Positions 12,001 to 22,400 of a DNA stretch of 64,000 nt are shown in pieces. The notes beneath the pieces are model-generated. The model saw only the letters and a list, made by a program, of their open reading frames with translations, was not told the origin of the DNA and did not search any database. Made by a program: the position numbers and the translations under genes. The stretch is from the NCBI GenBank assembly GCA_001584585.1, contig LSYV01000006.1:2262615-2326614 (forward strand), given 5' to 3'. The stretch is from Gonium pectorale (Eukaryota; Chlorophyta; Chlorophyceae; Chlamydomonadales; Volvocaceae). Numbering within the stretch: position 1 is the stretch's first letter; every line of letters begins with the position of its first letter.

Positions 12001-15000
12001 GCGGTGCCTCGCAGGCCCACCTTGCGCATGGACGCGGCGTCGAGGATGTCGTTGATCAGGTTGAGCAGGCGGGCGCCGCTGGTCTTGATGGTTGTGATTG
12101 TCTTGAGAGCCTGCGGGCCGGGCGGGGAGCACGGTGCGGGACGGGGATGAGAGCAGGTTGCGGCGATGGAGCTCGACCACACGTGACACGACCCGGGGCG
12201 GGGCACCCACGGGCACCGAGTCGGGATGCAGGGTTGGGAAGCGTGGAAGGCGGGCCGGGGGAGGGGCCCTGTGAACGCCATGACAACACAACGCTACAGC
12301 AGCCCCTGTGTGGGTTCCCCAAGGGGCTACACGCTCACTCGCCATGAGTTAACTTGGGGCCCACAGGTCCTCCCGCTCCCTCCCCCAAAACTAAGCCCCG
12401 GCCCAGCATGGCACCCTGGGCTGCCCAGCACCGCCCGCCCGCCCCGCCCGCCCGCCCGCGTCGGGGCAGCGCCAGCCCCACCAAGCATGACGCGGCGCGA
12501 CACGACAGACCCCCCACAACTGCCGTGACCCCCGAGCTATCCCACAAGCTGGGGATGCGGAGTTGGAGCGGAGAACGGCATGCGCGCTGCTGCGTCGGGA
12601 ACGCCGCCACGTCCCTCGTCGAGGCCCCGCCCCTGCCCGTTCCGGACTGCGCGACTCCGTTCAAGTCCCCTGCGTACCTGTCAGGGGCCCCTTGCCCAGG
12701 TCGCAAAGCACCAGCCCCTCCAAACCAGGCCTAGTCCCAGCCCCAGCCCCAGTCCAGGCCGTCCCGGGGCTGAAGTGCGAACGTGTCGCCGGACCCGTCA
12801 ACGCCGGGTCGTTGGCGTCCCGCGCCCAGCTCCAACTGAACCCCGAGGCCAAGTCCCCAGGCCCCTCAGAGCCGCTGGTCTACCAGCCTGCCAGCCTGAC
12901 AAGTTGCCAGTCCACCACACCTGGCCTGGACACACGTTCCTGAGTGAGGTACTACGTCACCGTCGCCCCGCACCCTACTCATTCCCCCGGCCCCCGCCCC
13001 ACCTGGTCGTTGACGTCCCCGCACGAGCCCACCAGCAACGCGTCCGACAGACCAATAATGCCGTTGAGCGGCGTGCGCAGCTCGTGACTCATGGACGACA
13101 TGAAGCGCTCCTTCTGCTCCACCAGGTCCTTGAGCTCCTGGATCACCTGGATCCTGTCGTGCGGCCCAGGGAGAACCGGGCAGAGGGTGCGGCGAATGGA
13201 GGGGCGCGCGGGAGTGGCAATGTTTTGGAAACGGAATCGCGCCACCCCGCCCCGCTTACCCTTGCCACCCATTTGCCATACCCGAAGTGACCGCGCCCAG
13301 TCGCCTTGCGCGCACCCTGTTCCCCCTGCCATCCGTACACCATGAGGCCCCGCCCCACCTCCCGCCCCCTCCCAATCCCCCTCTCCCGGCGGGGGCCTTC
13401 AGGTGCAAAGCACCGCGTTCCCGTCAACAGTTTCCTTCTGAAAACCCTCTCTCGCCCCCTCTCCCGCCCGCGGCCCCTCGCCCCCCTCCCGGCCCCGCAC
13501 CGGTTGCCCTCCTCCACGATGCGCATGGCGATCAGCCGCCTCTGCTCGATGGTCAGGAAGTTGCCGTGCAGCAGACTGGAGCTGAACATGACCTTGCCCA
13601 GAAAGTCCGAGGCGCACCACAGCCATTCCTCCGTGCGCACGTCCACCAGGCCCAGCTTCACCACGATCCAGATAGCCGGGAAGGTGAACCACAGGCCCTG
13701 GAGAGGGTGGGGATGAGGGCAAGGTGGAGCAAGGGGCGGCGTGGGGACGGGCCGGCAGGGGCGACCGGCAGGGAGGATGGGGTAGGGGGAGCTCAGCCAG
13801 CCAGTGGGCAAGCTGCGGGATGACGAGCAGAGCATGGGGGTGGGTTGGGTGCGCCGCAAGGCGGGATCGAGGGGGGGGACGCTGCAGGCGTGACGTGCCC
13901 GCCACGCAGCCGCATCGGGCCTCACCGGTCCCTGGCCCCTACCCTGACCCGCGGCTGCCCCTGCAATGCCCGTGCAAGAAGGCTCCTCCCGACCTGCGCC
14001 GGCCCGCTGCCCCTAGCGGGCCCTGCCCTGCCCTGCCCTGCCCGCCCACCGCCTAGCCCACACCGGGTCGCCCTACTGCCGGCTTTTCACGCGCGTGCTG
14101 GGACACTCGGCCACAGCTCCGGAGCCGACGGCCCTGGCCTCGGGCGTCGGCTTCTCGGGCGCTGCGCGTGGAGCATGCCCGCCATGCCAACACCGTCCGT
14201 TCCCCTACTCGCGCCGCTTTGTCTCGTTTCTTCAGTGCCGGCCCCGCCTGGTCAGCGCGCTTTCGGACATGCTGGCTCCGCGTTGAGTACTTGATAACCG
14301 CTGCCTCGCCTACACCCCTTCACACACACACATCCGCTCCCGTCTCTCCGCGCCGCTCACCACCGCAAAGAGGCGCAGGACCTCCAGGCTGATGCGGCTG
14401 CTGTCGTGGCGCGCCTCCGCGATGGAGCTGCGGCGTGACGGTCAGTGGAGCGGCAAGGCAAGCAAAAGGGGAGAGCATTCAGTCGCCGCCACAGCTCATC
14501 AGGTCGCCCACGACCGTCCCAAACGCTAGTTCGCCGTAAGGCGTGTCGCGGGGTGTGGCTATTAACGCTGTGTAGGGATGGAGCGCCTGCACTAAGGCAG
14601 GCCTACGGACGGCTCCTCTGGCCCCCACAACTTGTTGCGCTGGGCTATCACGGACCGCTAGGCGATACGAACAAGGGTCCACCCATGCCCCCCAACATGG
14701 CGAGCGTTGAATGCACGCGTCTGCGGTCCCTAGGTATGGCGGAGGCCAAGGAGGCGCGAGCGCGGGCGAGGCAAGGGGGCGGGGACTCACGCGTGGAACA
14801 TGCTCCACATGCTGTAGACCACATACGTGAACAGCGACCAGGCGATGGTGTACAGGAGGACTGCGGGGGCCGGAGGGGCGGGGCGGGTCGGGGGAGCGAG
14901 GCGGAGTTGAGCGACGGCGTAGAGGCGGCGGCAGCAGCAGCAGCGTGAGCGCAGACCCCCGTGGGCTGGCGTTTCTGACGCGGTGCCCAACACGCTGGAA

Positions 15001-16225
15001 CCTAAGATTCCTCATGGCCGGGAGCAGCGAAGCGCGGCAAGCCCGCTCCGCCCTGCCCGCAGGCGCCTACAGAGTTACGGGCTTGACCGCCGGCCCGTGC
15101 CGCGCCCCGCCCGGCACCCACGCCTCATGGCAGGGGTAGCGTCAGCGACCGCTACCGCTCAAGTGGGGGCTTCCTCAAGCCTGAACAAAGCGCCCCAACG
15201 CTGCCGGTGCCGCGGCGCCCAGCGATCGCCCCACGAAAGTGCGCTCGGGGACAGTGGTAAGGGGGCCGGGGCTACTGCGTGCCAAGCGCAGCCCAGCCTC
15301 ACTCGTGAGGATCCAGTTGTGCGCCAGGAAGGCAAGGATGCCAAACGCAATCATCAGAACGTCGGCCAGCATAACCACGTACACCTGCGGCAGCAAGCGG
15401 GGCCCCCGTGCGGCACGCCGGTCGGTACGACTTGCGGCCTGACGGGCTGTGGGCATACAGAGCTGGGCAGGAGATGGTTACCTTGATGCGGCTGAAGTCG
15501 GAAATAATGCTGAGGAGGTACACCATGGCCGGCGTGGTGAGGAGCCACATAACCGTACGGAGCAGTTGGAAACCCTGCCCCCACGAGTCCCGGACGATGG
15601 GCGAGATGCCCTTCCATGACAGATAGTCGCTGAAGCCGGCAAGGAAGTTGATATAGCAGGCCAGGAGGGCCAGCTGAAACTTGGCAGACTCGCGCTCAAA
15701 GAGCAGCGTAATGAAGTTAAGGCCAAAGGCGGTAGAGAAGGCAATCATAGGCCATGTGTAACAGTTTGGATCCGCCTGTAGAGAGGTTAGACCAGGTCAG
15801 AAGCCGTGAAACGCTGCGGCTGGGGGCACGAGTAGGGCAGTCATCACATTTCCCTACGTCCGCCCCCGACACCTGAGCGTGGAACTGAGCAGTAAGCTCT
15901 GGGTCGGCAATACCACTTGTGCATAGCAGGTATGCGCTCAGGAGGAATAGAAGGACACCAAACCTGCGGGGGGCCAGGCTTGATGGTTTCAACAAAGCAA
16001 TACAACGCCGGCGAGAGGCTAGAAGAACGTCACTGCCTGTCGTCTGTTGCCCGCACTGTCGCAGAGCCCTTCCAGAACGCACCCGGCGATGGCAGCCGAG
16101 AACGACACGCGAGCGCGCCGCTCGACAGCCTTCTGGAATGCCAGAGCATCAGTGTCTCGCTGATTTGTTTCAATGGCATCTATTCTGTCCTGAAGGTTAG
16201 CAGGAAGGGACCCCTTCACCGCCAT
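3063..16225 (-). CDS. Two-component cyclase opsin-like sensor (rhodopsin-histidine kinase-response regulator-cyclase-like-SAM)
   Basis: Predicted 1443-residue light sensor. Exons (5'-3'): 16225-16083, 15963-15873, 15775-15482, 15384-15303, 14860-14791, 14427-14361, 13697-13501, 13153-13003, 12110-12021, 11617-11459, 10991-10830, 10510-10370, 10084-9617, 9271-9227, 8676-8545, 8269-8027, 7641-7408, 7164-6981, 6738-6599, 6382-6253, 5874-5657, 5303-5067, 4762-4658, 4291-4229, 3996-3928, 3689-3476, 3265-3063. Phases agree throughout. Domains: extra N-terminal helix (about 50-64); seven-helix opsin (about 84-297) with [10 protein letters not shown] in helix C and retinal lysine K284 in [11 protein letters not shown]; HisKA with SHELRTP (H338); HATPase with N box [16 protein letters not shown] and GGTGLGLNL; linker 550-705 with poly-Gly and poly-Gln; receiver with DDD 742-744 and D788; class III cyclase-like domain about 905-1075; coiled coil about 1190-1305; SAM-like C-terminus about 1380-1440. 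Family knowledge: Chlamydomonas and Volvox 2c-Cyclops are light-inhibited, ATP-dependent guanylyl cyclases. Odd: key cyclase residues are missing and the helix C carboxylate is Met154. The start ATG is the first in frame after the divergent promoter. Confidence 0.9.
4566..4655. repeat. C-rich low-complexity tract in an opsin-gene intron
   Basis: Runs of CCCCC separated by one or two G or T bases on the plus strand, so the opsin pre-mRNA carries many G-runs here, immediately downstream of the donor of the exon 4762-4658. Such tracts can form G-quadruplexes (established for G-runs in general). Any effect on splicing is inference. Confidence 0.8.
6411..6438. repeat. GGGGC short tandem repeat in an opsin-gene intron
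   Basis: Four or more consecutive GGGGC units inside the intron between exons 6738-6599 and 6382-6253. It is a simple repeat of uncertain length stability, with no coding role. Confidence 0.8.
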
Positions 16226-16426
16226 TTGTACACCCCTTCCCCTCTAATGTCAAGGCATGTGAGGTGTTGCCCCTATTGAGGGCCGTGGCAAGTTGCGGAA
16301 CAAACGGCAGAGAGAGACCGTGTCAATATCGGCACCTCGTACAACATGAAAATCTTCTGTTAGTGCAGGTTCAGCCCAACGTAGGTATTTGATTCACTGA
16401 CGCAGCTTCTGTAGCCAGGGAAAATA
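16226..16426. promoter_or_regulatory. Bidirectional promoter region between opsin gene and 16427 gene
   Basis: Only 201 bp separate the two start codons, so both 5' UTRs and promoters must lie here or overlap the first exons. No clear TATA box or other element was identified. Sharing between a light-sensor gene and a putative plastid-protein gene suggests possible co-regulation, which is inference. Confidence 0.55.
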
Positions 16427-17436
16427 ATGCTGCGCCAGGCAAGCGCTTGCAAGCACCAGGGCCACCGTGCCCGGGCCGACGTCGCCCGGGTGCATGTGCA
16501 ACGGATACCGCGGCATGTAGTCCGCTCTCAGGTGCGGGAGGGGGAATCCAGGGCGTCCGTCGCTGCTGCGACCCTCATCAATGCGACGCGGCCGCAGGGC
16601 CCCGAGGCTGCGGGTGTCGCCGAGACGGTGAACCCCAACGTCTGCAGCACGTGTGGCGTCGACAAAAGCAAGATTCCTGGCGGGTGGGTGGGTTGCTCCG
16701 ACGGGTGGTTGAGGCGCAACCCCTGCCGCACAGCACCTGTGGTGCTGGCTTGCCGCGAATCCGAGTCCTGTCCAGCGCCATCGATAAACGCGACCTTGGG
16801 GGTGAACCCTTTGCAGGTGTGATGGGCAAGGACGCGTCATCGGCGGCATGGGTGCACTGCCCGGGTTTGGGTGGTGGCCCATCAAGGCGTACAAGCCGTG
16901 CCCTGCGCTCAACGAGGCTGGCCTCGAATACACTAGGTGAGCAGCCGTGCGGATCGCAACCATGGAACCACGGGCACCTGCGCCGTGTTCGCGTTGGCAC
17001 TGGTTGATGCAGTTGACTGAATTATCTGCGGCAACAAGAGCGACAGTCTTGCGTCAATCGTGGGAGGCATAAAGCAGCGTGCTCAGCTGTCTCAGGCATC
17101 ACGCGCGTGCCCTTATGCAGGAAGGGGCAGGCCACGAACGAGGTGCTTTTTGGTAAGTTGCGTACGATGGGGCGCACGTGGGACGAAACCGTGTGCACAT
17201 GCGTATGTACTGTTCCATCCATGTACTGTCCTATCCATCCATCCGTGCGGGTGTATTGTTCGTGTAAGGAAATACTGCAGCCGGCTCCTTGGCGTATGTC
17301 ATGAAAGAATTGCCCTGTCACAAGCAAGCCTGCAAACCTCCTATGCGCCACAGGTGGAGTCAGCTTGGGGCCGCAGGGCGCGCAGAGCCTGGACGAGATC
17401 AAAAAAGCGGCCGATAAGGGCATCAAGATCCAGTAG
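16427..17436 (+). CDS. Small conserved protein with CxxC motif, probably plastid-targeted, function unknown
   Basis: Four exons, 16427-16683, 16817-16936, 17121-17152 and 17354-17436, give 163 residues with every junction in phase. The first ~50 residues are rich in Arg, His, Ala and Ser with few acidic residues, as in chloroplast transit peptides. The mature part contains VCSTCGVDKSKIPGG, then CDGQGRVIGG, then FGWWPIKAYKPCP, then RKGQATNEVLFG, and ends in an amphipathic LDEIKKAADKGIKIQ. The CxxC plus later Cys residues could bind a metal. From memory the core looks like a protein conserved in plants and algae, but I cannot name the family and assign no function. It is head-to-head with the opsin gene and tail-to-tail with the PGAP3 gene (402 bp between stops). 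The 32-nt third exon is easy for gene finders to miss. Confidence 0.82.
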
Positions 17437-17782
17437 TGTGCGGACGTGGACAGCACAGGGTTCCGTGTGCTGGGCCTGGATACGTTGCGGCTTTCATGGG
17501 GAAATGGTGGCTTTGGGCCTTAAGGTGCACGGCGAGTGCATGACGTCGGTTGCAGGCGAGGTTCCCGGTGAAGAAGCGAGGGGCTGAGGGCGTGTGCCTC
17601 GACTATATCTGTGACAAGTGACTAGCTCGTCGTACATGAAATGGACTGGGGCGCTTGGTGTTCAGGGACTGTACTGTGTTTCTGCTGCCGAGAGAAGGCT
17701 GCGTTGAAGAACGTTGGTGTGCGGGACGTGTTCAGTATGACATTAGCGTTTGACTGACAGCAACTGTGAGGCACGTGACGAA

Positions 17783-17787
17783 TTACA
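17783..17787 (-). terminator. TGTAA polyadenylation signal of the PGAP3-like gene
   Basis: TGTAA on the minus strand, about 52 nt past the stop codon. Volvocine algae use TGTAA as their main polyadenylation signal (established). Confidence 0.65.
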
Positions 17788-17838
17788 CAACAGCAAGGAC
17801 CAGCAAGAACAGAGCGATGTTACCATGTCCACACACGG

Positions 17839-19085
17839 CTAAGTGTCCTTGCGTTTCTGCTCGTGCATAGCCAGGTCTGCATGCAGCCAGCTGTAGAAGA
17901 GCGGCGTGAGGGGCACCGTGGCCAGGTGCCATGCCGCGTGCGCGTCTAGTAAGCCCCACAGCGGCGGGAAATCGAGGATTTCCAGGAGCAGGCACGCATG
18001 CGCAAGCAACAGAAAGAGGTACATTCTGTAGCGCGCCGGGTGCTTCACCCACGTGCACCACGCCAACCACAGAAGCGCAGTCGCCAAGCCGGCAGCAACG
18101 CACACCTGCATGTTCCAGCCGTAGTCAAACTTCACGCGCAGCATGTACCGCAGGTGCCAACCCAGCCCTGCCAGCACCAAGGCGCAGCTGGCGACAGCTA
18201 GCGCTCTCCGCTGCGGCCGCCACAGGATCCGCGCAAGCGCGGATATCAGCCCAAAGGCGACCAGTGAGATGGCGCTCACGTAGTCCAACCGCTCTGTGAG
18301 CCGCGTGTCCCGACAATGGAAGATCGCGCTCCACAACCAGGCGTTCATGTGAACGCAGCTGTAGGCGGTCCACACGCCCAGGAAGGGGTACGCCGCCCCG
18401 GCGGCAAGGGGGACTGGGAGCGGCGTGGGCAGCGCAGCGGAGCGCGGTGGCCCCTGGCGTGCTCGAGCGCGCAGCCGCCTGAGGCACAGCGCATGCGCCG
18501 CCAGGTTGGCCAGCGAAGCGAACACGGACACAAGCTCCTGGATGCCAAGGACTCTCAGGAAGGGCCTGCGGGGAAACAACTGGTGGCAACCCCAGTCCAC
18601 AAGCGGCGCGTGCTTGCCAGACATACTCACCATTTACCGTAGTACTTTTCAACTGGTCGCGCTGAAGCGCCCCCAACTGAAGTTGGGTCCCCCGGGGTCA
18701 CTTTGGCCTTCCACCTCTCCACAAGGCGCATGCACTGGTACTTGCAGTCATCCACACAGCTCCACTGGAACACCCGCAAGGCCAGCGGTATGGAAACTGC
18801 TGTCTTGGAGTATGTGTCACGGTCTGCACCGTGCCCCGCAGCGGCGCTCCGAGCCGGACACGTAGGGAGGCAGGTCGTGTCGTGGGACACGCCGGCCCCT
18901 ACCGCATGCGCAACGCTAGTGCAGCCCGTCGATTCGCAGTGCTGCACACACGCTTGGTATACCCACGACCTGTCCCCACTGCTGGCGAGGCACGCTGGGG
19001 CGAGGTAGGCGAGAAAGAGGATGACACGGGCTACGGCACGTCGTGCCGAGCGGAACAGGGGTCCGGCTGCCCTACTGCACCGCAT
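17839..19085 (-). CDS. PGAP3: PGAP3/Per1-like GPI-anchor lipid remodelling protein
   Basis: Two exons, 19085-18631 and 18565-17839, encode 393 residues. Family knowledge: Per1/PGAP3 is an ER-Golgi multi-pass protein of the CREST superfamily that acts on the acyl chain of GPI anchors. The protein starts with a signal-peptide-like stretch (about residues 15-35). A Cys-rich lumenal region follows, containing CVQHCE and CVDDCKYQC. The splice junction restores YYGKWPFLRVLGIQE, a very typical Per1 segment. About seven hydrophobic helices follow. Putative catalytic residues are visible as AIFHCRDT (His and Asp), the Ser just upstream in FLGVWTAYSCVHMNA, and the histidines of DAHAAWH. The C-terminus MHEQKRKDT is basic and cytosolic-looking. 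Length suits the family. The start ATG is the first in frame before the signal peptide, 414 bp from the divergent TBC1D31 start. Confidence 0.92.
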
Positions 19086-19499
19086 CTAGGATACTCAAAA
19101 GGTGCATCACCAAAGGAAGACGTTAGGATGGCCGAATACAGTGAATACCGTGCATAGGTTGCAAGCCAAAACTACACGGTGCATTATCATAGCTTCTAGC
19201 CGGAATTCAAGAAGAACCATAACGTGCCACCACATCCTGACATCCAAGCAAAGCCCGCAGGCAACCCTGCAAATCCAACTGTTAACCGTGTTTGACCGGT
19301 CTGGCGCTGCTATCTTCGGCCCCCAAGCAACCCTTTGGCGTCTAGCTACTTGAACCTTCCGGCGTAATTCACGGATTGCCGCTGCGTGCTGCGCTTGCGC
19401 GGCCAAAACGGCATGACCGCGCTGGGACTAAGGCTATGAACGCGGCATGACTGGATCTTAGCTGACCAGTAGCAGCGGCGGCGTACCGTCTTCGGCATA
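19086..19499. promoter_or_regulatory. Divergent promoter region, PGAP3-like / TBC1D31
   Basis: 414 bp between the two start codons. I see no other coding potential and no recognised motif. It must hold both 5' UTRs and promoters. Confidence 0.5.
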
Positions 19500-22400
19500 A
19501 TGCTGCACCAGCCGGTGCTGCCCGTTACCATCACCGGCCAGCATGGCCGCATTTGGAGCAGTCATACTCCAAGGCTCGGGGCGGGAGGGCTGGTAGCGGT
19601 GCTGCAAATGCCCTCCAGCAAGTTCTCCGAAGCGGTGCGGAGCCAGAGCTTCACGGCAGTGGCGTTGGACGGGCGGGCAGACACACTGGTGACGGCGTGC
19701 GCGCGAGGGCAGGTGTATTTGTTCAACATCCGCCAGAACCGTTTCGCGCGGCTGGACACCACTGGCTCAGCCGGGAGTGCGGCGCTTATAGCCGGTTCCA
19801 GGCTGGTGTTGGTGGCGTTTGCGGACAGCACAATCCGGGCATATGACCCCGCCAAGGGGACGGTCATCGCCCACCTGCGAGAGCATCGGAGGTAGGGAAG
19901 CCTACGGGCGGACCCACTAATCCGCATGCACAACATGCGGCCCCACCTTGCTGCGCTGGCTTCGCTCGCCTTTGTGCATCCTCCGTACGGGCGCTTGGGC
20001 TTGGGCGCTCCCCCGGAGTAGGCGGCAGTTCACCGGCATTCTGGTACTGACTATGGTGCTACCCCTCATCCCGGTGCAGCTCTGTGCGGCACATGGAAAT
20101 AAACCACCGGCTTAATGAGCTGCTTTCGACTTCCGTGGATGGAGTGCTCGTCTGGGATCTAAAGGTGGATGGCACACGCTACTTCAGGGCACCGCTGGGG
20201 CAGTTGACCAGCGAAGTCGGGTTCAACGGCTACGCTACCCGTCCGTTTCGGCCCTCTCAGGCCAATTTCCACTGGGCAGCGCATACAGGGCACACAAGAT
20301 CGCCTTCGTGCCTACTATTTGCTTCCGTCCGCACCCCCCTCTTCGCAGAAGCTGCGCCGGAAGCGCGTCCTCGGCAGCGGTCCGTACGGCGCGTTGCAGG
20401 CCAGCTACACCACCGACGGCGCTGGCATCATCACCCAGTTCAAGGTATCATGGCGGCCCCAATACACTGCGAAGAAAGTGATATGATGCTGCTTTGTCTT
20501 GTAGCCCCTCGGCATTGATTGCCGTTCGCCATCAAACCCCTGGCTCACAAGCGCTCCTCGTCTCGGGTCATGTAGGATGGCAGCTTCTACATCTGGGCGG
20601 CTGGCAGCTTCGCGCTCCTGCGCTCCTTTACGCTCCCCGTGGCGCCGCCGCTGCGACCCCTGCAGTCCGCGTTCTGCCTCAGTCCTGACGGCCAGTGGCT
20701 TGTTGCCTGCGGCACCTCGCTGCCGCTCCTCCTCATATACAGTCTAGTCAGCGGCGAGCTGCAGTATGGCGTGGGCCTGCCCGCCCCACCCGCGGCTCTG
20801 GATGTCGCTGCTGCTGCAGCCTTGGCGGGTCAGGGCGACACGCCCGCTGGCTCCCGAGAGGCGGCGGATGCGGCCGCCAAGTCAGCCGCTGCTGCTGACA
20901 CCGCCGAGGCGGCGGTCGGAGGGGCCAAGCTGCCCCCAGCTGGTCAGGCGAGCGCAGCCGCTGGACTAGCGGCGGCGTTGCCTATGGCCATCGGTGTGCA
21001 GCAGGCGCACTTCCTGCCGGATTCGACGACAGTCGCGGCGCTGCTGACGGACGGTTCGGTGGCATTCGTCAACGTCCTGCAGTGCCAAGTCGTGGGGGCT
21101 GTGCCGTATCAATTCCCCAACCGCCGGGACTGTGCGTTCACGCTGGACGATAAGGTTGAGCACATGGCTTTGATCGCCAACGGCAAGGTAAGAGGCCACC
21201 TACGTATGTGTGCATTACGACGGCTCAAAGGATCGCTTTGCGTCCTTCTGAGAACCAAACGGGCAAAGGCTTCAGCGCCGCCCCTTTCTACATATGATGA
21301 CCCAATAACTACATAGCCGACCTCCTCGCTGCAACGGCTTGCCGCCCACCATAACTGTCTATCTGGGCGCCTCTCCTTCGCCCACATCGTGCAGGTGCAT
21401 CTGCATCTGCTGGCGAACTCCTGTCGCAGCATCCGTCCGCCACGCCCTCTGCCGCGGATTGCCGCAGAGCAGCTGGAGGACCTGTCGGCGGCTGTAACCC
21501 TGGAGCACCTCAGGCGGCAGCAGCAGCGCGAGGGGGGCGATGGGCAAGAGGAAGTGCATGAGCGCAGCGCAGGGCTGCGTGTTGCCGGGCAGGCAGCCGT
21601 GGTCGATGCCAGTGATACGCTCCAAGTGCCGGATAAGCACGTCGCATCAAAGGGCGTACGCGGCGTTGATGGCGAGGCCAGGGCGCCAGCGGCGGCTGGC
21701 TTGCCGCCCAAGCGATCCAAGGTTGCTTCCCGGCCAGCTCACCAGGTGCGTTACAAATGGACGGGCATGCCTTGTATGTATGGGCACGAGCCCTGGAATA
21801 ACGGCGCGAAGCGGTATGCGTGTCACCCCAACCTGTTGCACTCGCCGGTTGTTCGACCAGCGTAAGATAAACGCAATTCGCCAGCCAATTTGGTATTACC
21901 GGCTTCGCCCAACCAGGTAGTACCGCCTCGTGCTGGAGCCGCTGGAGCTGCACCCACGGCTGTGCCGCAGGTTCCGCGCGCCGTGCTCGGGGCTCCTAGC
22001 AAGGGAGCTATGGCTGACCCGGCTGCTGCATCACTCAACCGCGCACGGCTGCAGTCGCTCCTGGAAGCATTTGGCGAATATCCCTCGAAGTACCGGCTCA
22101 TGATCTGGTAGGGAAGGCTCTGACTGGCGATATTTACACACCCGGGCACGGCCTTGGCTCAGATGCACGGTGAGCCGCATCGGCTGGCACTCGGGCCATG
22201 TGCGCCTGGCGGAATAAACTATGATACCTGACGTCCCAAACGGCAATCGCTTCTCCGCCCCATTTGGCGCCCCGTTCGTGCCCAGGGACTTCTTGCTCCA
22301 GCTGCCGCACAACACCTCCGCGTTCGCGGCGCTGGCGGGCTTGGGCCTCCACTCTGCGTTCCGCGAAGTGCCCGATCGCCTGCCGCTCGTCAACAGGGCC

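Noticed and set aside
18573..18633. Start of the PGAP3-like protein at 18633
   Set aside because: That position lies in the intron; the conserved segment YYGKWPFLRVLG only appears after splicing exon 19085-18631 to 18565.
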